From Saprospiraceae bacterium (GTDB taxonomy: Bacteria > Bacteroidota > Bacteroidia > Chitinophagales > Saprospiraceae): DNA of 42,183 nt. The stretch spans positions 1 through 42,183 of the forward strand of contig JANQZX010000023.1 of assembly GCA_030728245.1 (NCBI GenBank), read 5' to 3'. Shown one piece after another: positions 18,475 to 27,663 of the stretch; position 1 is the first letter of the stretch; every line of letters starts with the position of its first letter. Both the position numbers and the translations under genes were made by a program. A model generated the notes under the pieces. It was given only the letters and a program-made list of their open reading frames with translations. It was not told where the DNA came from and did no database searches.

Positions 18475-19673
18475 CTACACTTTTAAAACTTGTGATAAAA
18501 TTAAACGTGAAAGAAAATAATAATTTCATTCTAATAGAGAATGACAGCGATTTAAAGTTATTTGCTGACGCTCATCAGCAGGTTAAACAGATAGGTATAG
18601 ACACTGAATTTGTTGGTGAAAAAAGGTACAAACCCTTGATTTGTCTCATTCAAACAGCCTCAGAAATTGGAAATTATATTATTGATCCTTTGGTTATTTC
18701 AGATTTATCACCTTTTCTTCAATTGATTGAGAATCCAAATATTCTGAAAATTACGCATGCTGGAGACAATGATTATCGTGGTTTTTATCAAAATTTTGGC
18801 ATTCTTCCTAAGAATATTTTTGATACACAAATTGCCTCCGCTTTCTTGGATTTCAAATATCCCATTTCTTTTAAAAAATTGGTTGAAACAGAATTTAACT
18901 ACCAATTGGACAAATCACATACCGTTACGCAATGGGATCATAGACCTTTGACGAGTGATCAATTGCAGTATGCTTTAGATGATGTATTGCCTCTTATCGA
19001 GTTATATGAACGATTGACAGAAAGACTGATAAAAAATGATAGATTATCCTGGGCACAGGAAGAGTTCAAACAACTTGAATTAGTAAGTACTTATGCTAAA
19101 TTGGTCGAAAGCGAAGTAGTTAGCCATCCTATGATTTATTCACTTTCTTTAAATGAAAGAATATTTTACCTTAGGTTGATGGTCTGGAGGGAAAATGTGG
19201 CAAAAGAAAGGAATGTAAATAAGGATATGGTCATTCCGGCGAAATATGTACATACTCTGGTAAAAGGGATTAAATCTGGAAAAAATTATTTCAAAGATAA
19301 TAGAAGGTTTCCAATCAATATTTCAAACGATTATTGGAAACTATTTGATGATTTTTATAGGGAAAAGCCTAAGGAAAACGAATTATTATTACTTTCTAAC
19401 ATTGGAAAAGAACCTGAGGAAGACCTGAGGGAAGAAGCAATAATAGATTTAATTTATGGTGTAATTAAATATTATTGCATGGAAAATGGTATTTCAGCTT
19501 CTATTGCATTCCCTAAAAACATGTTAAAGCTTATGAGACAAAATGACAATTTGCATGCTGAATTTGCTAATGGTTGGAGATCATCCTTTTTTGGTATGGA
19601 ATTTAATGAAATGCTAACTCAAAAGAAATCAGTTAATGTCGTTTTTAAGAACGGTAAAATAATTATTGAATAA
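18462..19673 (+). CDS. rnd: Ribonuclease D
   Basis: This is a 3'-5' exoribonuclease of the DEDD family that trims tRNA precursors and other structured RNAs. The exonuclease domain shows GIDTEF with Asp and Glu (motif I, about 46-51), ITHAGDNDYRGF (motif II) and LQYALDDVLPLIELY (motif III with Tyr and Asp). An HRDC domain follows from about residue 225 (NERIFYLRLMVWRENVAKERN). The C-terminal 100 residues resemble a second, weaker HRDC-like unit. Length 403 residues from the ATG at 18462. The first 15 residues (MCIFTTLLKLVIKLN) do not look like part of the domain, and a promoter match lies within them, so GTG at 18507 (MKENNNFILIEND) may be the true start. The downstream ABC ATPase gene is immediately adjacent. 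Confidence 0.88.
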   Translation: MCIFTTLLKLVIKLNVKENNNFILIENDSDLKLFADAHQQVKQIGIDTEFVGEKRYKPLICLIQTASEIGNYIIDPLVISDLSPFLQLIENPNILKITHAGDNDYRGFYQNFGILPKNIFDTQIASAFLDFKYPISFKKLVETEFNYQLDKSHTVTQWDHRPLTSDQLQYALDDVLPLIELYERLTERLIKNDRLSWAQEEFKQLELVSTYAKLVESEVVSHPMIYSLSLNERIFYLRLMVWRENVAKERNVNKDMVIPAKYVHTLVKGIKSGKNYFKDNRRFPINISNDYWKLFDDFYREKPKENELLLLSNIGKEPEEDLREEAIIDLIYGVIKYYCMENGISASIAFPKNMLKLMRQNDNLHAEFANGWRSSFFGMEFNEMLTQKKSVNVVFKNGKIIIE

Positions 19674-19686
19674 GTATGGGTACATT

Positions 19687-21153
19687 GTGAAAAACGAAGA
19701 AGTTTCCCCCATTTTAACCGTTGATAATTTATCTATTTTTCATAAGAAGGAAAAAGAAAATCTGATTCTTTTACATCCTATATCTTTTACCATTGCTAAA
19801 AATGAAAGAGTAGGATTAGTTGGTCATTCTGGATCTGGAAAAAGTATTACCATGAAAGCTATTCTGGATATACTGCCAGAAAACTTAATTATATCACAAA
19901 ATAATCCTATTATTTTTCATAAAAAGGGTGATGCTAAAGTAGTCACATTTATTCCGCAAAACGCACAATTAAATCTTAATCCCCTAATTACTTGTGGAAA
20001 TCAATTACTTGAATCGATAAATCTGGTTAGTAAATTAGCTACTAAAAATGAGAAATATGACCAATGTATAAATTGGCTTGAAAAGGTAGGTTTATCTGAT
20101 GTTGCCAGAATCTTTAATTCATATCCACATGAATTATCTGGCGGACAATTACAGCGAATAACAATTGCAATGGCCCTAATTCAAAAGCCATCCCTTATTT
20201 TAGCAGATGAACCAACAACGGCCCTCGATCCAATCCTTCAGCACCAGGTTCTAACATTACTCTTTACCCTGGCAGATAGTATTCAGGCAGGTGTTCTTAT
20301 TATAAGTCATGATGTTCATCTTATTTCAAAATGGACGAATAAATTGATTTATTTAGATAAGGGTAAAAAAGTAGATTATATTGCTCCAAATCAGTTAAAA
20401 CCCAATGAACAAAATAAAGTAAATGATAGCAAAGAAATTTTATTAAGTATTAAAAATATATCTGTCCAATTTAAAAAGGGTTTGTTTCGTCCAACTTATT
20501 TTACGGCTTTGTCAAATATTAATTTAACCATCAAAAAGGGAGAATGTGTTGGTGTAATTGGGGTTTCTGGCTCAGGAAAAAGTACTTTGGCTAAATTAAT
20601 CTGCGGCCTGATTCCACAATATGATGGTACTATCATTTTCACTAATCCAAAGGATAAAGGGCAAATGATTTTTCAGAATCCTTTTCTATCTCTAAATCCT
20701 AAATTTCGTGTGGACGAAACATTAATTTCTTCTTTGAAGACTTTAAAGAAGAAATATGTGTTAGATAGACAAAATCTTATAGAAATTTTAGATTTAGTTG
20801 GTTTGGATGAATCATTTTTATCCAAATTTCCACATGAATGTTCTGGTGGTGAACAGCAAAGGATAGCTATTGCAAGAGCCATTTGTGTGAATCCAAGTTT
20901 ACTAATATTAGATGAATCGCTGGCAAGTTTAGATATTGAAAGACAGGTTTCTATTGTAAATTTGTTAAATGAATTAAAACATAAAATTAATATATCAATG
21001 TTGTTTATATCTCACGATATAAATATGGTTATGGCAGTTTGTGACTATATCTATGTTTTGTCTTCAGGGAGCGTTGTAGAATCAGGGAAAACTATAGAGC
21101 TTAGGGATTACCCCAAAACTGAAGTTACAAAAAGACTTTTAGCTTATTTTTAG
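19687..21153 (+). CDS. Fused two-domain ABC transporter ATPase, oligopeptide (DppD-DppF) type
   Basis: Two ATPase domains are fused in one chain. Domain 1 has GHSGSGKS, the signature ELSGGQLQR, Walker B LILADEPTTALDP and the switch His in IISHD. Domain 2 has GVSGSGKS, ECSGGEQQR, LLILDESLASLD and FISHD. Both sets of catalytic residues look intact. The order and the gap between them match DppD-DppF/YejF-type ATPases that drive import of di- and oligopeptides or related compounds. No permease or binding-protein gene lies nearby, so the partner must be encoded elsewhere. I prefer the GTG at 19687 (protein MKNEEVSPILTVDNLSIF); a TTG at 19666 would overlap the rnd stop and adds seven residues. It probably shares a transcript with rnd. 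Confidence 0.88.
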   Translation: MKNEEVSPILTVDNLSIFHKKEKENLILLHPISFTIAKNERVGLVGHSGSGKSITMKAILDILPENLIISQNNPIIFHKKGDAKVVTFIPQNAQLNLNPLITCGNQLLESINLVSKLATKNEKYDQCINWLEKVGLSDVARIFNSYPHELSGGQLQRITIAMALIQKPSLILADEPTTALDPILQHQVLTLLFTLADSIQAGVLIISHDVHLISKWTNKLIYLDKGKKVDYIAPNQLKPNEQNKVNDSKEILLSIKNISVQFKKGLFRPTYFTALSNINLTIKKGECVGVIGVSGSGKSTLAKLICGLIPQYDGTIIFTNPKDKGQMIFQNPFLSLNPKFRVDETLISSLKTLKKKYVLDRQNLIEILDLVGLDESFLSKFPHECSGGEQQRIAIARAICVNPSLLILDESLASLDIERQVSIVNLLNELKHKINISMLFISHDINMVMAVCDYIYVLSSGSVVESGKTIELRDYPKTEVTKRLLAYF

Positions 21154-21197
21154 TTGTAATCTTGCAACCTTTTTACAAATTACTTAGTCTTTGATTG

Positions 21198-21205
21198 TAT
21201 ATTTG
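21198..21205 (+). promoter_or_regulatory. Putative -7 promoter element for the small membrane protein gene
   Basis: TATATTTG is a perfect TAnnTTTG -7 element, 21 bases before the GTG at 21227. A good -33 box at the expected distance is missing; TTTT at 21171-21174 is too far (23 bases). Evidence is limited to the one element. Confidence 0.3.
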
Positions 21206-21226
21206 TGTTAATTAAAGTATTGCAAG

Positions 21227-21472
21227 GTGAAAAAAGAATTTAATGGGGAAACATGGATGCTAATTATACTAATACTTTTAAGTATGTGTAGTTATTGGTA
21301 CTTATATGAAAACAAGTCACAGCCAGATAAGGCCTATCTAAATACTTCATTAGAGCTGTCTATGAGCGTAGAGGAAGAGAAAAATAAATTATCTAAATCT
21401 GTTGATTTTATTGATCAAAAAATCATAAAAAAATCAATCGAAATTATAAAAGAGTGGTTACCTGTTAATTAG
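21227..21472 (+). CDS. Small single-pass membrane protein of unknown function
   Basis: This 81-residue ORF starts with GTG. Its N-terminus is MKKEFNGETW, then a hydrophobic span of about 15 residues (MLIILILLSMCSYWY), then a polar, helix-favouring tail rich in Lys, Glu and Ser that could be coiled coil. A positive N-terminus suggests the tail is outside the cytoplasm. I do not recognise a family. Support for it being a gene comes from a perfect -7 promoter element just upstream, the membrane-protein character, and its fitting exactly into the gap: its TAG stop interleaves with the TAA stop of the convergent hydrolase in the four bases TTAG. It could still be a chance ORF. Confidence 0.55.
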   Translation: MKKEFNGETWMLIILILLSMCSYWYLYENKSQPDKAYLNTSLELSMSVEEEKNKLSKSVDFIDQKIIKKSIEIIKEWLPVN

Positions 21473-22368
21473 TTCCATTCTACACCCTTTATTTTTGTCC
21501 AATACCTAACGAGTCCACTTACTGTCATAAAACTTGGGTTTGCTAAACTGTATCTCATAATTACCTGTTCGTCCATTTTGTTTTCCAGCCACAGTTCTTC
21601 AACCATATCCTGAAAGGAATCTATAATTTTGCTTAAATCTGATTCGGTTTTCATCTTCTGCAGCACCCAGTCAGCGTATTCTAATAAGGTATTTTCCAAT
21701 AAGTTAAGATGGTCAAGAACAGGCAAATGTACTAAGCCGAAATGGGTTAAATAAAGATATTTTGGTTGAATATTTCTAATTATCTGGATAGACTTACACC
21801 AATCTTCAATATGAATATCTGGAGGAGGGCAAGGAGGGACTACGGGTCCGCTGCCAATGCAAACGCCTGCTACATCACCACCAAAAACGATGTCATTTAC
21901 AGAAAAGGCAATATGATGAATAGCGTGTCCTGGCGTATGCAATGATTTTATTTCAAATCCTCCTAAATGTATGCTTTCTAAATGCAGCAATGGGACAAGT
22001 TTGTCCTGAGATATGGGTTCCATTACTCCCCATAATTTTTCCATAGACGCACCGTAAATCCTAACGGCAGATCCCCATAATTTTTCAGGATTATTTAAAT
22101 GAGGTAAACCAGCGGGATGCACGTATATTCTAGCTCCATGTTCTGCAAATTTCCATGCTGCACCTGCATGATCAAAGTGAATATGAGAAATAAAGACATG
22201 TTTTATATCGGTTATAGCATAGCCAATTTTCTCTATTTCTAATGTAAGAGTCTCAAATGTAGAGAACGGTCCAGTTTCAAATAAAATGGGACCTATGTCA
22301 GAATCCATTAAAAATGCAGCAATAGACTCAGTAGCTCCTTGAAATTTTAAATCAATAATATGAACCAT
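21469..22368 (-). CDS. Metallo-beta-lactamase-fold hydrolase
   Basis: This is a zinc- or iron-dependent hydrolase of the metallo-beta-lactamase fold, 299 residues, cytosolic (no signal peptide). The metal site is complete: HIHFDHAG (His62, His64, Asp66, His67), HTPGHAIHH, the bridging Asp in FGGDVAG and a late His in LYLTHFG. The C-terminal 80 residues are helical, beyond the core fold, and probably shape the active site. Families with this organisation include glyoxalase II-like thioesterases and RNA or lactone hydrolases; the substrate cannot be assigned. It lies 10 bases after fmt on the same strand, so it is probably expressed with it. Confidence 0.88.
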   Translation of the reverse strand: MVHIIDLKFQGATESIAAFLMDSDIGPILFETGPFSTFETLTLEIEKIGYAITDIKHVFISHIHFDHAGAAWKFAEHGARIYVHPAGLPHLNNPEKLWGSAVRIYGASMEKLWGVMEPISQDKLVPLLHLESIHLGGFEIKSLHTPGHAIHHIAFSVNDIVFGGDVAGVCIGSGPVVPPCPPPDIHIEDWCKSIQIIRNIQPKYLYLTHFGLVHLPVLDHLNLLENTLLEYADWVLQKMKTESDLSKIIDSFQDMVEELWLENKMDEQVIMRYSLANPSFMTVSGLVRYWTKIKGVEWN

Positions 22369-22378
22369 AAAAAATTAT

Positions 22379-23299
22379 TTAGAACCAGGTATCTGCTTTA
22401 TTACCATTAAGATATGACTTTACGTCTATAGGCTTTTTACCTGGTATTTGAAATTTATCGAGAGAAATGTAATGGTCTCCAGTCTTTAAATATATATATG
22501 TTTTGTTATCACTAATATAGCATTTATCCATAAAATCTAGCTTGGTTTCAACCACCTTAGCTGATAAAATTTTAATTTCTCCTAACATTGTTGTTAACCA
22601 GGCACCAGGAAATGGACTTAATCCTCGAATTAAATTGATAACCTCAGCCGTTGTTTTTAATAAATCTATCTTTCCTGTTTCATGCTGTAATTTGGGTGCC
22701 ATTTTAATAGAACCTATTTTCTGAGGAATAGATACAAAAGTTGGATCAAGGATACTTTTTAATGAATCAATCACAAGATTTGCACCTTTTAACATTAAGC
22801 GATCATGTAAAGAACCTACATTATCCTCTGGCAGAATTTCAATGGATTTAGTAAGGATTATAGGTCCGGTATCTATATCTTTTCTTATAAAAAATGTGGT
22901 AACGCCTGTAGTTTTTTCCCCATTTATAATGGCCCAGTTAATAGGTGCGGCACCTCGATAATCAGGTAAAATAGAGGCATGTAAATTAATAGTTCCCAAG
23001 GGAGGTAAATTCCAAAGTACCTCTGGAAGCATTCTAAAAGCTACAACAATGAATAGATCTGGTTTTAAATCGTTTACCGTTTGTAAGAACGATTCATTTT
23101 TTAGATTAGTAGGCTGTAGAACCGGTATATTTAATGCCAAAGCAGCTTCTTTAACAGCTGAAGTTAACCATTCCTTTTTCCCTCTTCCCCCAAGTTTATC
23201 TGGTGCTGTTATTACCGCCGGGATGGTAAAACCTGAATCATGAAGTTTTAAAAGGGTAGGAACAGCAAATGCCGGTGTACCCATAAATATAATACGCAT
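22379..23299 (-). CDS. fmt: Methionyl-tRNA formyltransferase
   Basis: The enzyme formylates the amino group of methionyl-initiator tRNA using 10-formyltetrahydrofolate, needed for efficient translation start. The N-terminal domain begins MRIIFMGTPAFAVPTL, the classic Fmt start. The catalytic triad is visible: Asn105 and His107 in INLHASILPDYRGAAPI, and Asp143 in DIDTGPI. The C-terminal OB-like domain (from about 205) with IRGLSPFPGAWL binds the tRNA. Length 306 residues is normal. The usual neighbour def (peptide deformylase) is not adjacent; instead a metallo-hydrolase follows after 10 bases. Confidence 0.96.
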   Translation of the reverse strand: MRIIFMGTPAFAVPTLLKLHDSGFTIPAVITAPDKLGGRGKKEWLTSAVKEAALALNIPVLQPTNLKNESFLQTVNDLKPDLFIVVAFRMLPEVLWNLPPLGTINLHASILPDYRGAAPINWAIINGEKTTGVTTFFIRKDIDTGPIILTKSIEILPEDNVGSLHDRLMLKGANLVIDSLKSILDPTFVSIPQKIGSIKMAPKLQHETGKIDLLKTTAEVINLIRGLSPFPGAWLTTMLGEIKILSAKVVETKLDFMDKCYISDNKTYIYLKTGDHYISLDKFQIPGKKPIDVKSYLNGNKADTWF

Positions 23300-23375
23300 T
23301 TTTTTTGGCTAAATTTAATAATTTAACGAAGCTAATAAATTTTAGTTCTATACTCTTTCTTATATTACGATAAAA

Positions 23376-24194
23376 ATGGAAAAATTCACTTTACCGCTGT
23401 CAAGCGAAGTTACTTTATCTGGCATAAAATGGGAAATAGATAACCCAAAAGCTAATTTAATCCTTGTCCATGGTGCTGGAGAACATGTTGGGAGATATGA
23501 TCACTGGGCTAAATTATTTAATAATCAGCTAATTAATGTTTATGGCGTTGATCATTATGGACATGGGAATAGCTCTGGTACCAGAGGACATTTAACTAAT
23601 TATGACCTTTATTTAAATGAAATTACGGCGTTAAAAAAAATGATTGATAATCAAGCCGATGGAATTCCGCTTTTATTATACGGGCATAGTTTAGGTGGAA
23701 ATATAGTGCTTACCTATATTCTTGAACAAGAAAAATCAGTAGATTACGTCATTGTATCAGCCCCCTGGATTAGACTTAAGCTCGTTCCTCCATCATGGAA
23801 AATATCTCTGATGAAATGGCTTAGTGGTATATTACCAGCATTAAGTCAAAGTAATGAATTAGATCCTAATTGGCTGTCCAGAGATAAATTGGTCGTTGAA
23901 CGTTATATTAATGATCCTTTAGTTCATAATAAAATCACCCTTTCGGCCGCCAATATTCTTTTTCAACGGGCAGAAATATTAGATACTTGTAGTAAGCAAA
24001 TAAGTGATAAAGTATTAATTATTCATGGTTTAGATGATAAAATAACAGACGCTGCCGCAAGTCAGGCTTTTGCTGCGAGAACAGGTATTGATTATCATGG
24101 TGTAAAGGGACTCTACCACGAGTTGCATAATGAACCTGAACAAATAGAAATATTTAATTATATTTGTAATTGGTTAAATAAAAACGGGTTATAG
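23376..24194 (+). CDS. Alpha/beta hydrolase, monoacylglycerol lipase/lysophospholipase type
   Basis: This is a serine hydrolase of 272 residues with the Hydrolase_4 (monoglyceride lipase, PldB) pattern. LVHGAGEHVGRYDHWAKLF near 30-48 forms the oxyanion hole, GHSLGG (Ser105) is the nucleophile elbow, HGLDDKITD supplies the Asp, and LYHELHNE supplies the His (about 248). There is no signal peptide, so it acts in the cytosol. Likely substrates are monoacylglycerols or lysophospholipids, from family knowledge only. It ends four bases before the C39-peptidase exporter gene and is presumably its operon partner, an unusual pairing. It is divergent from fmt (76 bases between starts). Confidence 0.88.
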   Translation: MEKFTLPLSSEVTLSGIKWEIDNPKANLILVHGAGEHVGRYDHWAKLFNNQLINVYGVDHYGHGNSSGTRGHLTNYDLYLNEITALKKMIDNQADGIPLLLYGHSLGGNIVLTYILEQEKSVDYVIVSAPWIRLKLVPPSWKISLMKWLSGILPALSQSNELDPNWLSRDKLVVERYINDPLVHNKITLSAANILFQRAEILDTCSKQISDKVLIIHGLDDKITDAAASQAFAARTGIDYHGVKGLYHELHNEPEQIEIFNYICNWLNKNGL

Positions 24195-24198
24195 TATC

Positions 24199-26388
24199 AT
24201 GCCGAAACGGTTTCCTTTCTATCCACAACTTGAGGCAATGGATTGCGGATCAACTTGCCTACGCATGGTTGCCAAATTTTATGGTCGTTTCTATTCATTA
24301 GAGTATTTAAGGGAGATTAGTAATACTGGAAAAGATGGCGTTTCTCTATTAGATCTTAGTGAGGCGGCAGAACTTATTGGTTTGAAAACTTTAGCTGTAG
24401 AGGCAGATATTGTTCAATTACAAGATGTTATACCTAAACCATGTATAATAAATTGGGGTAATAATCATTTTGTTGTTGTTTATCATCAAGATTCATCTAA
24501 GGTCTGGATTGCTGATCCTGCACAGGGTAAGTATAAACTAAATAATGATGAATTTATCCAAAAATGGATAGGTAAAGATGCTGATGTCGAAAATTCAGGT
24601 ATCGTTTTAATATGCCAAAGTACGCCTGATTTTTATACTTTTAATGGCAAAGAATCTCAGAAGGGTAGTTGGCAATATGTTTCTAATTATTTTAAACAAT
24701 ATAAAGCACTTATTTTTCAGATTATTATTGGATTATTTTTGGGTAGTACTCTTCAACTACTCTTTCCCTTTTTTATAAAAAGTATCGTTGATATTGGTAT
24801 TAATAATAATGACCTGTCTTTTATTGCGTTAGTCTTGATTGCGCAACTTATTTTATTTATAAGTCAGATATCTGTTGAATTTATTAGAAATTGGAATATT
24901 CTGCATGTAGGAAGTAGGGTAAATATTAGTTTATTATCTGACTTTCTTATAAAGTTAACCAAACTACCTTTTAGATTTTTTGATACTAAGTTGCCAGGCG
25001 ATTTAATTCAGCGTTTTAATGATCACGAACGCGTACAAAAATTCTTAAGTTCTACTTCGCTGATATCTATTTTTTCAATATTGAATCTTATTGCTTTTGG
25101 TGTTGTCCTGCTTTTTTGGAATAAAGCCATTTTTACCATTTTTATCATCGGCTCATTGTTAAATATAGTTTGGGTTTTAGGTTTCATGAAGTGGAGGAAA
25201 ACGCTTGATATAAAAAGATTTGAATATAATAGTGACAATCAAAATAGCATCAATGAGATGATTACTGGCATGCAAGATATTAAGTTATTTAATGCTGAAA
25301 AGTTAAAAAGATGGTCATGGGAGAAGGTTCAGGCTAAATTATTTAATACTGAAACAGAAAATTTAAAACTGGAACAAGTTCAAAGAGCTGGTGCTTTGTT
25401 TTTTAATGAAACTAAAAATCTATTAATTATTTATTTGGTTGCTCAGGGTGTTCTAAATACAACACTCACGCTGGGTATGTTAGTAGCCATTCAATATATT
25501 ATAGGTCAGTTGAATATGCAGATTAATCAATTAACTGAATTTTTAAAATCCATGCAAGATGCTAAAATTAGTTTAGAAAGAATTGGTGAAATCCATCTTA
25601 AAGAAAATGAAACACTTATAGAGGAAAATAATAATGTTTTTCCTTCTGAAGGAGATATCGTATTGGAGAATGTAAACTTTAGTTATGTAGGTGTTAATGC
25701 CACCCCCAATATTAAGAATATTAACTTGGGTATTCCTAACGGCAAAATAACGGCTATTCTAGGTCCAAGTGGTAGTGGCAAAACTACTTTATTGAAAATT
25801 TTATTAAACCTTTATAAGCCTACAGAAGGAGTTATAAAATTTGGTGAATTGAACCTATTATCTGTTAATCCCAGATTATGGCGAAGTAAAATCGGTGTAG
25901 TTATGCAAGATGGTCACCTATTTAGTGATAGCATTGCGAAAAATATTGCTTTGGGTGAAGAAATTATAGATAAACGCAAACTTCAACAATCCATTAATAT
26001 AGCTAATTTACAATCTTACATTGAGTATTTGCCACTGGGTTATAATACAGTGATAGGTCCTGAAGGTCAGGGCTTAAGTCAAGGTCAAAAGCAACGAATT
26101 CTTATTGCCAGAGCGGTTTATAAGGAACCTGACTTTCTTTTCTTTGATGAGGCTACCTCCGCGTTGGATACTTTTAATGAAATGTTGATTTTGGAAAATA
26201 TAAAGGCTGCTTTTATTAATAAAACCATCGTTATTGTTTCTCATCGTTTGAGTACCGTTTTGAAAGCAGATCAAATTGTTGTTATGGAAGATGGTGAAAT
26301 GATTGAGGTTGGGTCCCATGAGGAATTAACTTTTGTAAGAGGTGCATACTATCAATTAGTTAAAAACACATTGGAATTAGGATATTAG
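24199..26388 (+). CDS. C39-peptidase-containing ABC exporter (bacteriocin/RiPP type)
   Basis: This is an inner-membrane exporter that cleaves a double-glycine leader and moves the peptide out using ATP. The N-terminal C39 cysteine protease has Gln10, Cys16 (EAMDCGSTCL), His90 (NWGNNHFVVVY) and Asp106 (WIADPAQG), a full set. The six-helix membrane domain spans about 160-440. The ATPase has GPSGSGKTTLLK, signature LSQGQKQR (with Gln in place of the first Gly, usual for Bacteroidota members of this type), Walker B FLFFDEATSALD and switch His in VSHRLS. Length 729 residues. The start follows the hydrolase by four bases; the HlyD adaptor starts at the base after the stop. No precursor peptide with a GG leader was found nearby. 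Confidence 0.95.
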   Translation: MPKRFPFYPQLEAMDCGSTCLRMVAKFYGRFYSLEYLREISNTGKDGVSLLDLSEAAELIGLKTLAVEADIVQLQDVIPKPCIINWGNNHFVVVYHQDSSKVWIADPAQGKYKLNNDEFIQKWIGKDADVENSGIVLICQSTPDFYTFNGKESQKGSWQYVSNYFKQYKALIFQIIIGLFLGSTLQLLFPFFIKSIVDIGINNNDLSFIALVLIAQLILFISQISVEFIRNWNILHVGSRVNISLLSDFLIKLTKLPFRFFDTKLPGDLIQRFNDHERVQKFLSSTSLISIFSILNLIAFGVVLLFWNKAIFTIFIIGSLLNIVWVLGFMKWRKTLDIKRFEYNSDNQNSINEMITGMQDIKLFNAEKLKRWSWEKVQAKLFNTETENLKLEQVQRAGALFFNETKNLLIIYLVAQGVLNTTLTLGMLVAIQYIIGQLNMQINQLTEFLKSMQDAKISLERIGEIHLKENETLIEENNNVFPSEGDIVLENVNFSYVGVNATPNIKNINLGIPNGKITAILGPSGSGKTTLLKILLNLYKPTEGVIKFGELNLLSVNPRLWRSKIGVVMQDGHLFSDSIAKNIALGEEIIDKRKLQQSINIANLQSYIEYLPLGYNTVIGPEGQGLSQGQKQRILIARAVYKEPDFLFFDEATSALDTFNEMLILENIKAAFINKTIVIVSHRLSTVLKADQIVVMEDGEMIEVGSHEELTFVRGAYYQLVKNTLELGY

Positions 26389-27663
26389 ATGAAGAATGAT
26401 TATAATATAGAGGTTCTCAACGAAGAAATTCAAGAAATTCTTGGTACACCTCCTGGGTGGATACTTAGATTTGGTACGCTAATTTTTTTTATTGTTATTG
26501 TTGTTTTAATATGGTTATCCTATTGGATACAATACCCTGATGTAGTTGTAAGTGAAATAATTGTTTCATTTAATAATCCACCAACAAAACTCATATCTAC
26601 CAAGGCAGGATATCTGAATAAATTACATACTGTTCATAATCAGAAGGTAAAGAAAGGTCAATTGCTTATTTCATATAATTCAGAGGCTAATTATAAAGAT
26701 GTTCTATCTCTTTATGAAAAATTACTACAAGTAAAACAGACGAATCAATCATCTATCTTGTCGTTGTCATTTACTGAAAATTACAGTATTGGGGAATTAC
26801 AGAAATATTTATTTCAATTTCTCGAGAAGCAGAAACAATATAGTTTAAGAGTAAAAGGGATATCTGAAGTAATGAATATAAGTGATAAACAGAAACAAAT
26901 CAGTTCTTTAGAGAATGGTATAAAGTATTCTACAAATCTAAGAGATAATTTAGCCATACAGATTGACAATACACAAATTCAGTTAAAAAATGAGGAAGCT
27001 ATGGTTAAAATGGATAAATTATCACAATCTGAATTAAATAAAACAAGAGATAAATTAACTGTTCTTTCGTCGAACTTAAATGCTACCGAGGCTGAAATAA
27101 AAGATAAACAATTTAAAATCAGTAATTTAAGGTCTGATTTAGCTAATTTAAGTGTTAACTTTGAAAAGGGTAGGGAAGTCGCACTTTCAGAAATGAATGC
27201 TGCATTTGTGCAATTTAAATCTAATGTATCTCAATGGATTTCTTCACATTTAATCATTTCACCTACAGATGGTATGGTACAGGTTACGAATAAATTTCTC
27301 AAATCTGGTCAATATGTCAATAAAGATGAACCTTTATTGATTATAATTCCGCCACAATCAAATAAGATGAAAGGATTAATGAACGTTCCATTTACTGAAA
27401 GTGGTAATATCAAAAGAAACCAGTTAGTATTAGTTAAATTGAATAGTTATCCATCATCTAAATATGGTATCATACAAGGAAAAGTTGCGTCAAGTTCAAG
27501 TATAGCATTGGAGGAAGACGGAAAATTAGTTTCACCGGTAACTGTTTATTTTGAGAACGGATTAGTTACGACTACAGGTTATAAGGTTTCAACAAAGAAA
27601 GAACTTTCAGGTATGGGCAGAATCATTACTCAAAACAAGAGATTTATTCAGCGGATATTTTAA
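26389..27663 (+). CDS. HlyD-family membrane-fusion adaptor of the C39 exporter
   Basis: This is the periplasmic adaptor of a type I secretion system, 424 residues. A short cytoplasmic N-terminus with LGTPPGWILRFG precedes one membrane span (about 28-50). Then comes the first half of a barrel-sandwich/lipoyl domain (KAGYLNKLHTVHNQKVKKGQLLISY), a long coiled coil (about 100-270) and the second half (IISPTDGMVQV... VNKDEPLLIIIP). It starts at the base directly after the exporter's stop, so the two proteins are made in step. An outer-membrane TolC-like channel is not in the window. The long coiled coil suits contact with such a channel. Confidence 0.93.
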   Translation: MKNDYNIEVLNEEIQEILGTPPGWILRFGTLIFFIVIVVLIWLSYWIQYPDVVVSEIIVSFNNPPTKLISTKAGYLNKLHTVHNQKVKKGQLLISYNSEANYKDVLSLYEKLLQVKQTNQSSILSLSFTENYSIGELQKYLFQFLEKQKQYSLRVKGISEVMNISDKQKQISSLENGIKYSTNLRDNLAIQIDNTQIQLKNEEAMVKMDKLSQSELNKTRDKLTVLSSNLNATEAEIKDKQFKISNLRSDLANLSVNFEKGREVALSEMNAAFVQFKSNVSQWISSHLIISPTDGMVQVTNKFLKSGQYVNKDEPLLIIIPPQSNKMKGLMNVPFTESGNIKRNQLVLVKLNSYPSSKYGIIQGKVASSSSIALEEDGKLVSPVTVYFENGLVTTTGYKVSTKKELSGMGRIITQNKRFIQRIF

